64,000 bases of DNA from Protonemura montana (Eukaryota > Arthropoda > Insecta > Plecoptera > Nemouridae): assembly GCA_947568835.1 (NCBI GenBank), contig OX387606.1:24293111-24357110 (forward strand), given 5' to 3'. The translations under genes were made by a program, and so were the position numbers. The notes beneath the pieces were generated by a model. The model was not told where the DNA came from and did not search any database. It saw nothing but the letters and a program-made list of their open reading frames with translations. Within the stretch, counting starts at the first letter, position 1. Every line of letters begins with the position of its first letter. Positions 23,869-35,651 of the stretch are shown one piece after another.

Positions 23869-26365
23869 GTCTTCCCGTCTTCGTCTTCCCGTCTTCCCGT
23901 CTTTGTCTTCCCGTCTTCCCGTCTTCGTCTTCGTCTTCCCGTCTTCGTCTTCGTCTTCCCGTCTTCCCGTCTTCGTCTTCCCGTCTTCCCGTCTTCGTCT
24001 TCGTCTTCCCGTCTTCCCGTCTTCGTCTTCCCGTCTTCGTCTTCCCGTCTTCCCGTCTTCGTCTTCCCGTCTTCCCGTCTTCGTCTTCCCGTCTTCCCGT
24101 CTTCGTCTTCCCGTTTTTCCGTCTTCGTCTTCGTCTTCCCGTCTTCGTCTTCCCGTCTTCCCGTCTTCGTCTTCCCGTCTTCCCGTCTTCGTCTTCCCGT
24201 CTTCCCGTCTTCGTCTTCCCGTCTTCGTCTTCCCGTCTTCCCGTCTTCGTCTTCCCGTCTTCCCGTCTTCGTCTTCCCGTCTTCCCGTCTTCGTCTTCCC
24301 GTCTTCGTCTCCCCGTCTTCCCGTCTTCCCGTCTTCGTCTTCCCGTCTTCCCGTCTTCGTCTTCCCGTCTTCGTCTTCCCGTCTTCCCGTCTTCGTCTTC
24401 CTGTCTTCCCGTATTCGTCTTCCCGTCTTCCCGTCTTCGTCTTCCCGTCTTCCCGTCTTCGTCTTCGTCTTCCCGTCTTCGTCTTCGTCTTCCCGTCTTC
24501 CCGTCTTCGTCTTCCCGTCTTCCCGTCTTCGTCTTCCCGTCTTCCCGTCTTCGTCTTCCCGTCTTCCCGTCTTCGTCTTCCCGTCTTCCCGTATTCGTCT
24601 TCCCGTCTTCCCGTCTTCGTCTTCCCGTCTTCCCGTCTTCGTCTTCCCGTCTTCGTCTTCCCGTCTTCCCGTCTTCGTCTTCCCGTCTTCCCGTCTTCGT
24701 CTTCCCGTCTTCCCGTCTTCGTCTTCCCGTCTTCCCGTCTTCGTCTTCCAGTCTTCCCGTCTTCGTCTTCCCGTCTTCCCGTCTTCGTCTTCCCGTCTTC
24801 GTCTTCCCGTCTTCGTCTTCGTTTTCCCGTCTACGTCTTCGTCTTCCCGTCTTCCCGTCTTCGTCTTCCCGTCTTCCCGTCTTCGTCTTCCCGTCTTCCC
24901 GTCTTCGTCTTCCCGTCTTCCCGTCTTCGTCTTCCCGTCTTCCCGTCTTCGTCTTCCCGTTTTCGTCTCCCCGTCTTCCCGTCTTCCCGTCTTCGTCTTC
25001 CCGTCTTCCCGTCTTCGTCTTCCCGTCTTCGTCTTCCCGTCTTCCCGTCTTCGTCTTCCCGTCTTCCCGTCTTCGTCTTCGTCTTTCCGTCTTCGTTTCC
25101 CGTCTTCCCGTCTTCCCGTCTTCGTCTTCCCGTCTTCCTGTCTTCGTCTTCCCGTCTTCCCGTCTTCGTCTTCCCGTCTTCCCGTCTTCGTCTTCCCGTC
25201 TTCCCGTCTTCGTCTTCCCGTCTTCCCGTCTTCGTCTTCGTCTTTCCGTCTTCGTCTTCCCGTCTTCCCGTCTTCGTCTTCCCGTCTTCCCGTCTTCGTC
25301 TTCCCGTCTTCCCGTCTTCGTCTTCCCGTCTTCCCGTCTTCGTCTTCCCGTCTTCCCGTCTTCCTCTTCCCGTCTTCCCGTCTACGTCTTCCCGTCTTCC
25401 CGTCTTCGTCTTCCCGTCTTCCCGTCTTCGTCTTCCCGTCTTCCCGTCTTCGTCTTCCCGTCTTCCCGTCTTCGTCTTCCCGTCTTCGTCTTCCCGTCTT
25501 CGTCTTCGTTTTCCCGTCTACGTCTTCGTCTTCCCGTCTTCCCGTCTTCGTCTTCCCGTCTTCGTCTTCCCGTCTTCGTCTTCGTTTTCCCGTCTACGTC
25601 TTCGTCTTCCCGTCTTCGTCTTCGTCTTCCCGTCTTCGTCTTCGTCTTCCCGTCTTTGTCTTCCCGTCTTCCCGTCTTCGTCTTCCCGTCTTCGTCTTCG
25701 TCTTCCCGTCTTCGTCTTCGTCTTCCCGTCTTCATCTTCGTCTTCCCGTCTTCCCGTCTTCCCGTCTTCGTCTGCCCGTCTTCCCGTCTTCGTTTCCCGT
25801 CTTTCCGTCTTCCCGTCTTCCCGTCTTCCCGTCTTCGTCTTCCCGTCTTCCCGTCTTCGACTTCCCGTCTTCCCGTCTTCGTCTTCCTGTCTTCCCGTCT
25901 TCGTCTTCCCGTCTTCCCGTCTTCGTCTTCCCGTCTTCCCGTCTTTCCGTCTTCGTCTTCCCGTCTTCCCGTCTTCGTCTTCCCGTCTTCGTCTCCCCGT
26001 CTTCCCGTCTTCCCGTCTTCGTCTTCCCGTCTTCCCGTCTTCGTCTTCCCGTCTTCGTCTTCCCGTCTTCCCGTCTTCGTCTTCCTGTCTTCTCGTCTTC
26101 GTCTTCCCGTCTGCCCGTCTTCGTCTTCCCGTCTTCCGTCTTCGTCTTCGTCTTCCCGTCTTCGTCTTCGTCTTCCCGTCTTCCCGTCTTCGTCTTCCCG
26201 TCTTCGTCTTCCCGTCTTCCCGTCTTCGTCTTCCCGTCTTCCCGTCTTCGTCTTCCCGTCTCCCCGTCTTCGTCTTCCCGTTTTTCCGTCTTCGTCTTCG
26301 TCTTCCCGTCTTCGTCTTCCCGTCTTCCCGTCTTCGTCTTCCCGTCTTCCCGTCTTCGTCTTCCC
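23869..26365 (+). repeat. 2,497 bp tandem duplication, copy 2
   Basis: Second copy of 21,372-23,868. Similarity ends near 26,370, where the sequence turns to the CTACG-bearing type instead of the CTTTG-bearing start of the unit. Confidence 0.9.
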
Positions 26366-27136
26366 GTCTTCCCGTCTTCGTCTTCCCGTCTTCGTCTTCC
26401 CGTCTACGTCTTCGTCTTCCCGTCTTCGTCTTCGTCTTCCCGTCTTCGTCTTCGTCTTCCCGTCTTCGTCTTCCCGTCTTCCCGTCTGTGTCTTCCCGTC
26501 TTCGTCTTCGTCTTCCCGTCTTCGTCTTCGTCTTCCCGTCTTCGTCTTCGTCTTCCCGTCTTCCCGTCTTCCCGTCTTCGTCTTCCCGTCTTCCCGTCTT
26601 CGTTTCCCGTCTTCCCGTCTTCCCGTCTTCGTCTTCCCGTCTTCCTGTCTTCGTCTTCCCGTCTTCCCCTCTTCGTCTTCCCGTCTTCCCGTCTTCGTCT
26701 TCCCGTCTTCCCGTCTTCGTCTTCGTCTTTCCGTCTTCGTCTTACCGTCTTCCCGTCTTCGTCTTCCCGTCTTCCCGTCTTCGTCTTCCCGTCTTCCCGT
26801 CTTCGTCTTCCCGTCTTCCCGTCTTCGTCTTCCCGTCTTCCCGTCTTCGTCTTCCCGTCTTCCCGTCTTCGTCTTCCCGTCTTCCCGTCTTCGTCTTCCC
26901 GTCTTCCCGTCTTCGTCTTCCCGTCTTCCCGTCTTCTTCTTCCCGTCTTCCCGTCTTCGTCTTCCCGTCTTTCCGTCTTCGTCTTCCCGTCTTCCCGTCT
27001 TCGTCTTCCCGTCTTCCCATCTTCGTCTTCCCGTCTTCGTCTTCCCGTCTTCGTCTTCGTTTTCCCGTCTACGTCTTCGTCTTCCCGTCTTCGTTTTCGT
27101 CTTCCCGTCTTCGTCTTCGTCTTCCCGTCTTCGTCT

Positions 27137-27180
27137 CCCCGTCTTCCCGTCTTCCCGTCTTCCCGTCTTCCCGTCTTCCC
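27137..27180 (-). other. Candidate G-quadruplex / i-motif tract
   Basis: Six C-runs at 27,137, 27,146, 27,154, 27,162, 27,170 and 27,178, separated by 5 bp. The tract is duplicated at 32,946. Confidence 0.5.
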
Positions 27181-27908
27181 GTCTTCGTCTGCCCGTCTTC
27201 CCGTCTTCGTCTTCCCGTCTTCCCGTCTTCGTCTTCCTGTCTTCCCGTCTTCGTCTTCCCGTCTTCCCGTCTTCGTCTTCCCGTCTTCCCGTCTTCCCGT
27301 CTTCGTCTTCCCGTCTTCGTCTCCCCGTCTTCCCGTCTTCCCGTCTTCGTCTTCCCGTCTTCCCGTCTTCGTCTTCCCGTCTTCGTCTTCCCGTCTTCCC
27401 GTCTTCGTCTTCCTGTCTTCTCGTCTTCGTCTTCCCGTCTTCCCGTCTTCGTCTTCCCGTCTTCCCGTCTTCGTCTTCGTCTTCCCGTCTTCGTCTTCGT
27501 CTTCCCGTCTTCCCGTTTTCGTCTTCCCGTCTTCCCGTCTTCGTCTTCCCGTCTTCCCGTCTTCGTCTTCCCGTCTTCCCGTCTTCGTCTTCCCGTTTTT
27601 CCGTCTTCGTCTTCGTCTTCCCGTCTTCGTCTTCCCGTCTTCCCGTCTTCGTCTTCCCGTCTTCCCGTCTTCGTCTTCCCGTCTTCCCGTCTTCGTCTTC
27701 CCGTCTTCGTCTTCCCGTCTACGTCTTCGTCTTCCCGTCTTCGTCTTCGTCTTCCCGTCTTCGTCTTCGTCTTCCCGTCTTCGTCTTCCCGTCTTCCCGT
27801 CTTCGTCTTCCCGTCTTCGTCTTCGTCTTCCCGTCTTCGTCTTCGTCTTCCCGTCTTCGTCTTCGTCTTCCCGTCTTCCCGTCTTCCCGTCTTCGTCTTC
27901 CCGTCTTC

Positions 27909-28875
27909 GTTTCCCGTCTTTCCGTCTTCCCGTCTTCGTCTTCCCGTCTTCCTGTCTTCGTCTTCCCGTCTTCCCGTCTTCGTCTTCCCGTCTTCCCGTC
28001 TTCGTCTTCCCGTCTTCCCGTCTTCGTCTTCCCGTCTTCCCGTCTTCGTCTTCGTCTTTCCGTCTTCGTCTTCCCGTCTTCCCGTCTTCGTCCTCCCGTC
28101 TTCCCGTCTTCGTCTTCCCGTCTTCCCGTCTTCGTCTTCCCGTCTTCCCGTCTTCGTCTTCCCGTCTTCCCGTCTTCGTCTTCCCGTCTTCCCGTCTTCG
28201 TCTTCTCGTCTTCCTGTCTTCGTCTTCCCGTCTTCCCGTCTTCGTCTTCCCGTCTTCCCGTCTTCTTCTTCCCGTCTTCCCGTCTTCGTCTTCCCGTCTT
28301 CCCGTCTTCGTCTTCCCGTCTTCCCGTCTTCGTCTTCCCGTCTTCGTCTTCCCGTCTTCCCGTCTTCGTCTTCCTGTCTTCCCGTCTTCGTCTTCCCGTC
28401 TTCCCGTCTTCGTCTTCCCGTCTTCCCGTCTTCGTCTTCGTCTTCCCGTCTTCGTCTTCGTCTTCCCGTCTTCCCGTCTTCGTCTTCCCGTCTTCCCGTC
28501 TTCGTCTTCCCGTCTTCCCGTCTTCGTCTTCCCGTCTTCCCGTCTTCCCGTCTTCGTCTTCCCGTCTTCCCGTCTTCGTCTTCCCGTCTTCCCGTCTTCG
28601 TCTTCGTCTTCCCGTCTTCGTCTTCCCGTCTTCCCGTCTTCGTCTTCGTCTTCCCGTCTTCGTCTTCGTCTTCCCGTCTTCGTCTTCGTCTTCCCGTCTT
28701 CCCGTCTTCGTCTTCCCGTCTTCCCGTCTTCGTCTTTCCGTCTTCCCGTCTTCGTCTTCCCGTCTTCCCGTCTTCGTCTTCCCGTCATCCCGTCTTCGTC
28801 TTCCCGTTTTTCCGTCTTCGTCTTCGTCTTCCCGTCTTCGTCTTCCCGTCTTCCCGTCTTCGTCTTCCCGTCTTC
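27909..28875 (+). repeat. 967 bp HOR, pair 2 copy 1
   Basis: Starts at GTTTCCCGTCTTTCCG and ends just before the next GTTTCCC. It includes CATCCCG at 28,786. A private change gives CGTCCTCCCG near 28,092. Confidence 0.87.
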
Positions 28876-29842
28876 GTTTCCCGTCTTTCCGTCTTCCCGT
28901 CTTCGTCTTCCCGTCTTCCTGTCTTCGTCTTCCCGTCTTCCCGTCTTCGTCTTCCCGTCTTCCCGTCTTCGTCTTCCCGTCTTCCCGTCTTCGTCTTCCC
29001 GTCTTCCCGTCTTCGTCTTCGTCTTTCCGTCTTCGTCTTCCCGTCTTCCCGTCTTCGTCTTCCCGTCTTCCCGTCTTCGTCTTCCCGTCTTCCCGTCTTC
29101 GTCTTCCCGTCTTCCCGTCTTCGTCTTCCCGTCTTCCCGTCTTCGTCTTCCCGTCTTCCCGTCTTCGTCTTCTCGTCTTCCTGTCTTCGTCTTCCCGTCT
29201 TCCCGTCTTCGTCTTCCCGTCTTCCCGTCTTCTTCTTCCCGTCTTCCCGTCTTCGTCTTCCCGTCTTCCCGTCTTCGTCTTCCCGTCTTCCCGTCTTCGT
29301 CTTCCCGTCTTCGTCTTCCCGTCTTCCCGTCTTCGTCTTCCTGTCTTCCCGTCTTCGTCTTCCCGTCTTCCCGTCTTCGTCTTCCCGTCTTCCCGTCTTC
29401 GTCTTCGTCTTCCCGTCTTCGTCTTCGTCTTCCCGTCTTCCCGTCTTCGTCTTCCCGTCTTCCCGTCTTCGTCTTCCCGTCTTCCCGTCTTCGTCTTCCC
29501 GTCTTCCCGTCTTCCCGTCTTCGTCTTCCCGTCTTCCCGTCTTCGTCTTCCCGTCTTCCCGTCTTCGTCTTCGTCTTCCCGTCTTCGTCTTCCCGTCTTC
29601 CCGTCTTCGTCTTCGTCTTCCCGTCTTCGTCTTCGTCTTCCCGTCTTCGTCTTTGTCTTCCCGTCTTCCCGTCTTCGTCTTCCCGTCTTCCCGTCTTCGT
29701 CTTTCCGTCTTCCCGTCTTCGTCTTCCCGTCTTCCCGTCTTCGTCTTCCCGTCATCCCGTCTTCGTCTTCCCGTTTTTCCGTCTTCGTCTTCGTCTTCCC
29801 GTCTTCGTCTTCCCGTCTTCCCGTCTTCGTCTTCCCGTCTTC
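28876..29842 (+). repeat. 967 bp HOR, pair 2 copy 2
   Basis: Directly abuts copy 1. CATCCCG at 29,753 is 967 bp after its counterpart. It carries CTTTGTC near 29,652, also present in pair 3 copy 2 but not in the first copies. Confidence 0.87.
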
Positions 29843-32800
29843 CCGTCTTCGTCTTCCCGTCTTCCCGTCTTCGTCTTCCCGTCTACGTCTTCGTCTTCCC
29901 GTCTTCGTCTTCGTCTTCCCGTCTTCGTCTTCGTCTTCCCGTCTTCGTCTTCCCGTCTTCCCGTCTTCGTCTTCCCGTCTTCGTCTTCGTCTTCCCGTCT
30001 TCGTCTTCGTCTTCCCGTCTTCGTCTTCGTCTTCCCGTCTTCGTCTTCGTCTTCCCGTCTTCGTCTTCCCGTCTTCCCGTCTTCGTTTCCCGTCTTCCCG
30101 TCTTCCCGTCTTCGTCTTCCCGTCTTCCTGTCTTCGTCTTCCCGTCTTCCCGTCTTCGTCTTCCCGTCTTCCCGTCTTCGTCTTCCCACTCTTCCCGTCT
30201 TCGTCTTCCCGTCTTCCCGTCTTCGTCTTCGTCTTTCCGTCTTCGTCTTCCCGTCTTCCCGTCTTCGTCTTCCCGTCCTCCCGTCTTCGTCTTCCCGTCT
30301 TCCCGTCTTCGTCTTCCCGTCTTCCCGTCTTCGTCTTCCCGTCTTCCCGTCTTCCTCTTCCCGTCTTCCCGTCTACGTCTTCCCGTCTTCCCGTCTTCGT
30401 CTTCCCGTCTTCCCGTCTTCGTCTTTCCGTCTTCCCGTCTTCGTCTTCCCGTCTTCCCGTCTTCGTCTTCCCGTCTTCGTCTTCCCGTCTTCGTCTTCGT
30501 TTTCCCGTCTACGTCTTCGTCTTCCCGTCTTCCCGTCTTCGTCTTCCCGTCTTCGTCTTCCCGTCTTCGTCTTCGTTTTCCCGTCTACGTCTTCGTCTTC
30601 CCGTCTTCGTCTTCGTCTTCCCGTCTTCGTCTTCGTCTTCCCGTCTTTGTCTTCCCGTCTTCCCGTCTTCGTCTTCCCGTCTTCGTCTTCGTCTTCCCGT
30701 CTTCGTCTTCGTCTTCCAGTCTTCATCTTCGTCTTCCCGTCTTCCCGTCTTCCCGTCTTCGTCTGCCCGTCTTCCCGTCTTCGTTTCCCGTCTTTCCGTC
30801 TTCCCGTCTTCCCGTCTTCCCGTCTTCGTCTTCCCGTCTTCCCGTCTTCGACTTCCCGTCTTCCCGTCTTCGTCTTCCTGTCTTCCCGTCTTCGTCTTCC
30901 CGTCTTCCCGTCTTCGTCTTCCCGTCTTCCCGTCTTTCCGTCTTCGTCTTCCCGTCTTCCCGTCTTCGTCTTCCCGTCTTCGTCTCCCCGTCTTCCCGTC
31001 TTCCCGTCTTCGTCTTCCCGTCTTCCCGTCTTCGTCTTCCCGTCTTCGTCTTCCCGTCTTCCCGTCTTCGTCTTCCTGTCTTCTCGTCTTCGTCTTCCCG
31101 TCTGCCCGTCTTCGTCTTCCCGTCTTCCGTCTTCGTCTTCGTCTTCCCGTCTTCGTCTTCGTCTTCCCGTCTTCCCGTCTTCGTCTTCCCGTCTTCGTCT
31201 TCCCGTCTTCCCGTCTTCGTCTTCCCGTCTTCCCGTCTTCGTCTTCCCGTCTTCCCGTCTTCGTCTTCCCGTTTTTCCGTCTTCGTCTTCGTCTTCCCGT
31301 CTTCGTCTTCCCGTCTTCCCGTCTTCGTCTTCCCGTCTTCCCGTCTTCGTCTTCCCGTCTTCCCGTCTTCGTCTTCCCGTCTTCGTCTTCCCGTCTACGT
31401 CTTCGTCTTCCCGTCTTCGTCTTCGTCTTCCCGTCTTCGTCTTCGTCTTCCCGTCTTCGTCTTCCCGTCTTCCCGTCTGTGTCTTCCCGTCTTCGTCTTC
31501 GTCTTCCCGTCTTCGTCTTCGTCTTCCCGTCTTCGTCTTCGTCTTCCCGTCTTCCCGTCTTCCCGTCTTCGTCTTCCCGTCTTCCCGTCTTCGTTTCCCG
31601 TCTTCCCGTCTTCCCGTCTTCGTCTTCCCGTCTTCCTGTCTTCGTCTTCCCGTCTTCCCCTCTTCGTCTTCCCGTCTTCCCGTCTTCGTCTTCCCGTCTT
31701 CCCGTCTTCGTCTTCGTCTTTCCGTCTTCGTCTTCCCGTCTTCCCGTCTTCGTCTTCCCGTCTTCCCGTCTTCGTCTTCCCGTCTTCCCGTCTTCATCTT
31801 CCCGTCTTCCCGTCTTCGTCTTCCCGTCTTCCCGTCTTCGTCTTCCCGTCTTCCCGTCTTCGTCTTCCCGTCTTCCCGTCTTCGTCTTCCCGTCTTCCCG
31901 TCTTCGTCTTCCCGTCTTCCCGTCTTCTTCTTCCCGTCTTCCCGTCTTCGTCTTCCCGTCTTTCCGTCTTCGTCTTCCCGTCTTCCCGTCTTCGTCTTCC
32001 CGTCTTCCCATCTTCGTCTTCCCGTCTTCGTCTTCCCGTCTTCGTCTTCGTTTTCCCGTCTACGTCTTCGTCTTCCCGTCTTCGTCTTCGTCTTCCCGTC
32101 TTCGTCTTCGTCTTCCCGTCTTCGTCTTCCCGTCTTCCCGTCTTCGTCTTCCCGTCTTCGTCTTCGTCTTCCCGTCTTCGTCTTCGTCTTCCCGTCTTCG
32201 TCTTCGTCTTCCCGTCTTCGTCTTCGTCTTCCCGTCTTCCCGTCTTCCCGTCTTCGTCTTCCCGTCTTCGTCTCCCCGTCTTCCCGTCTTCCCGTCTTCC
32301 CGTCTTCCCGTCTTCGTCTTCCCGTCTTCCCGTCTTCTTCTTCCCGTCTTCCCGTCTTCCCGTCTTCGTCTTCCCGTCTTCCCGTCTTCGACTTCCCGTC
32401 TTCGTCTTCCTGTCTTCCCGTCTTCGTCTTCCCGTCTTCCCGTCTTCGTCTTCCCGTCTTCCCGTCTTCGTCTTCCCGTCTTCCCGTCTTCGTCTTCCCG
32501 TCTTCGTCTCCCCGTCTTCCCGTCTTCCCGTCTTCGTCTTCCCGTCTTCCCGTCTTCGTCTTCCCGTCTTCACGTTCGTCTTCCCGTCTTCCCGTCTTCG
32601 TCTTCCCGTCTTCGTCTTCCCGTCTTCCCGTCTTCGTCTTCCCGTCTTCCCGTCTTCGTCTTCCCGTCTTCCCGTCTTCGTCTTCCCGTCTTCCCGTCTT
32701 CGTCTTCCCGTCTTCCCGTCTTCGTCTTCCCGTCTTCCCGTCTTCTTCTTCCCGTCTTCCCGTCTTCGTCTTCCCGTCTTTCCGTCTTCGTCTTCCCGTC

Positions 32801-32945
32801 TTCCCGTCTTCGTCTTCCCGTCTTCCCATCTTCGTCTTCCCGTCTTCGTCTTCCCGTCTTCGTCTTCGTTTTCCCGTCTACGTCTTCGTCTTCCCGTCTT
32901 CGTCTTCGTCTTCCCGTCTTCGTCTTCGTCTTCCCGTCTTCGTCT

Positions 32946-32989
32946 CCCCGTCTTCCCGTCTTCCCGTCTTCCCGTCTTCCCGTCTTCCC
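32946..32989 (-). other. Candidate G-quadruplex / i-motif tract
   Basis: Six C-runs with 5 bp spacers. It is the copy of the tract at 27,137, 5,809 bp away. Confidence 0.5.
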
Positions 32990-33717
32990 GTCTTCGTCTG
33001 CCCGTCTTCCCGTCTTCGTCTTCCCGTCTTCCCGTCTTCGTCTTCCTGTCTTCCCGTCTTCGTCTTCCCGTCTTCCCGTCTTCGTCTTCCCGTCTTCCCG
33101 TCTTCCCGTCTTCGTCTTCCCGTCTTCGTCTCCCCGTCTTCCCGTCTTCCCGTCTTCGTCTTCCCGTCTTCCCGTCTTCGTCTTCCCGTCTTCGTCTTCC
33201 CGTCTTCCCGTCTTCGTCTTCCTGTCTTCTCGTCTTCGTCTTCCCGTCTTCCCGTCTTCGTCTTCCCGTCTTCCCGTCTTCGTCTTCGTCTTCCCGTCTT
33301 CGTCTTCGTCTTCCCGTCTTCCCGTCTTCGTCTTCCCGTCTTCCCGTCTTCGTCTTCCCGTCTTCCCGTCTTCGTCTTCCCGTCTTCCCGTCTTCGTCTT
33401 CCCGTTTTTCCGTCTTCGTCTTCGTCTTCCCGTCTTCGTCTTCCCGTCTTCCCGTCTTCGTCTTCCCGTCTTCCCGTCTTCGTCTTCCCGTCTTCCCGTC
33501 TTCGTCTTCCCGTCTTCGTCTTCCCGTCTACGTCTTCGTCTTCCCGTCTTCGTCTTCGTCTTCCCGTCTTCGTCTTCGTCTTCCCGTCTTCGTCTTCCCG
33601 TCTTCCCGTCTTCGTCTTCCCGTCTTCGTCTTCGTCTTCCCGTCTTCGTCTTCGTCTTCCCGTCTTCGTCTTCGTCTTCCCGTCTTCCCGTCTTCCCGTC
33701 TTCGTCTTCCCGTCTTC

Positions 33718-34684
33718 GTTTCCCGTCTTTCCGTCTTCCCGTCTTCGTCTTCCCGTCTTCCTGTCTTCGTCTTCCCGTCTTCCCGTCTTCGTCTTCCCGT
33801 CTTCCCGTCTTCGTCTTCCCGTCTTCCCGTCTTCGTCTTCCCGTCTTCCCGTCTTCGTCTTCGTCTTTCCGTCTTCGTCTTCCCGTCTTCCCGTCTTCGT
33901 CTTCCCGTCTTCCCGTCTTCGTCTTCCCGTCTTCCCGTCTTCGTCTTCCCGTCTTCCCGTCTTCGTCTTCCCGTCTTCCCGTCTTCGTCTTCCCGTCTTC
34001 CCGTCTTCGTCTTCTCGTCTTCCTGTCTTCGTCTTCCCGTCTTCCCGTCTTCGTCTTCCCGTCTTCCCGTCTTCTTCTTCCCGTCTTCCCGTCTTCGTCT
34101 TCCCGTCTTCCCGTCTTCGTCTTCCCGTCTTCCCGTCTTCGTCTTCCCGTCTTCGTCTTCCCGTCTTCCCGTCTTCGTCTTCCTGTCTTCCCGTCTTCGT
34201 CTTCCCGTCTTCCCGTCTTCGTCTTCCCGTCTTCCCGTCTTCGTCTTCGTCTTCCCGTCTTCGTCTTCGTCTTCCCGTCTTCCCGTCTTCGTCTTCCCGT
34301 CTTCCCGTCTTCGTCTTCCCGTCTTCCCGTCTTCGTCTTCCCGTCTTCCCGTCTTCCCGTCTTCGTCTTCCCGTCTTCCCGTCTTCGTCTTCCCGTCTTC
34401 CCGTCTTCGTCTTCGTCTTCCCGTCTTCGTCTTCCCGTCTTCCCGTCTTCGTCTTCGTCTTCCCGTCTTCGTCTTCGTCTTCCCGTCTTCGTCTTCGTCT
34501 TCCCGTCTTCCCGTCTTCGTCTTCCCGTCTTCCCGTCTTCGTCTTTCCGTCTTCCCGTCTTCGTCTTCCCGTCTTCCCGTCTTCGTCTTCCCGTCATCCC
34601 GTCTTCGTCTTCCCGTTTTTCCGTCTTCGTCTTCGTCTTCCCGTCTTCGTCTTCCCGTCTTCCCGTCTTCGTCTTCCCGTCTTC
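33718..34684 (+). repeat. 967 bp HOR, pair 3 copy 1
   Basis: GTTTCCCGTCTTTCCG at the start, CATCCCG at 34,595, then GTTTTTCCG. It is followed without a gap by copy 2. Confidence 0.88.
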
Positions 34685-35651
34685 GTTTCCCGTCTTTCCG
34701 TCTTCCCGTCTTCGTCTTCCCGTCTTCCTGTCTTCGTCTTCCCGTCTTCCCGTCTTCGTCTTCCCGTCTTCCCGTCTTCGTCTTCCCGTCTTCCCGTCTT
34801 CGTCTTCCCGTCTTCCCGTCTTCGTCTTCGTCTTTCCGTCTTCGTCTTCCCGTCTTCCCGTCTTCGTCTTCCCGTCTTCCCGTCTTCGTCTTCCCGTCTT
34901 CCCGTCTTCGTCTTCCCGTCTTCCCGTCTTCGTCTTCCCGTCTTCCCGTCTTCGTCTTCCCGTCTTCCCGTCTTCGTCTTCTCGTCTTCCTGTCTTCGTC
35001 TTCCCGTCTTCCCGTCTTCGTCTTCCCGTCTTCCCGTCTTCTTCTTCCCGTCTTCCCGTCTTCGTCTTCCCGTCTTCCCGTCTTCGTCTTCCCGTCTTCC
35101 CGTCTTCGTCTTCCCGTCTTCGTCTTCCCGTCTTCCCGTCTTCGTCTTCCTGTCTTCCCGTCTTCGTCTTCCCGTCTTCCCGTCTTCGTCTTCCCGTCTT
35201 CCCGTCTTCGTCTTCGTCTTCCCGTCTTCGTCTTCGTCTTCCCGTCTTCCCGTCTTCGTCTTCCCGTCTTCCCGTCTTCGTCTTCCCGTCTTCCCGTCTT
35301 CGTCTTCCCGTCTTCCCGTCTTCCCGTCTTCGTCTTCCCGTCTTCCCGTCTTCGTCTTCCCGTCTTCCCGTCTTCGTCTTCGTCTTCCCGTCTTCGTCTT
35401 CCCGTCTTCCCGTCTTCGTCTTCGTCTTCCCGTCTTCGTCTTCGTCTTCCCGTCTTCGTCTTTGTCTTCCCGTCTTCCCGTCTTCGTCTTCCCGTCTTCC
35501 CGTCTTCGTCTTTCCGTCTTCCCGTCTTCGTCTTCCCGTCTTCCCGTCTTCGTCTTCCCGTCATCCCGTCTTCGTCTTCCCGTTTTTCCGTCTTCGTCTT
35601 CGTCTTCCCGTCTTCGTCTTCCCGTCTTCCCGTCTTCGTCTTCCCGTCTTC
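34685..35651 (+). repeat. 967 bp HOR, pair 3 copy 2
   Basis: Starts at the second GTTTCCC (34,685). CATCCCG lies at 35,562, exactly 967 bp after copy 1. CTTTGTC near 35,461 is shared with pair 2 copy 2, so the pair was copied as a unit. Confidence 0.88.

Larger units (their letters stand above)
26811..32570 (+). repeat. 5.8 kb tandem HOR, copy 1
   Basis: Matches about 32,620-38,417 at offset 5,809, rising to 5,847 in the last third. Markers: CCCATC near 27,018; six-run CCC tract at 27,137; 967 bp pair at 27,909-29,842; CTACG cassettes at 30,373 and 30,509; CTGCCC at 31,104; CCCATC near 32,009. The copy junction is near 32,571, where CACGTTCG appears. Confidence 0.85.
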
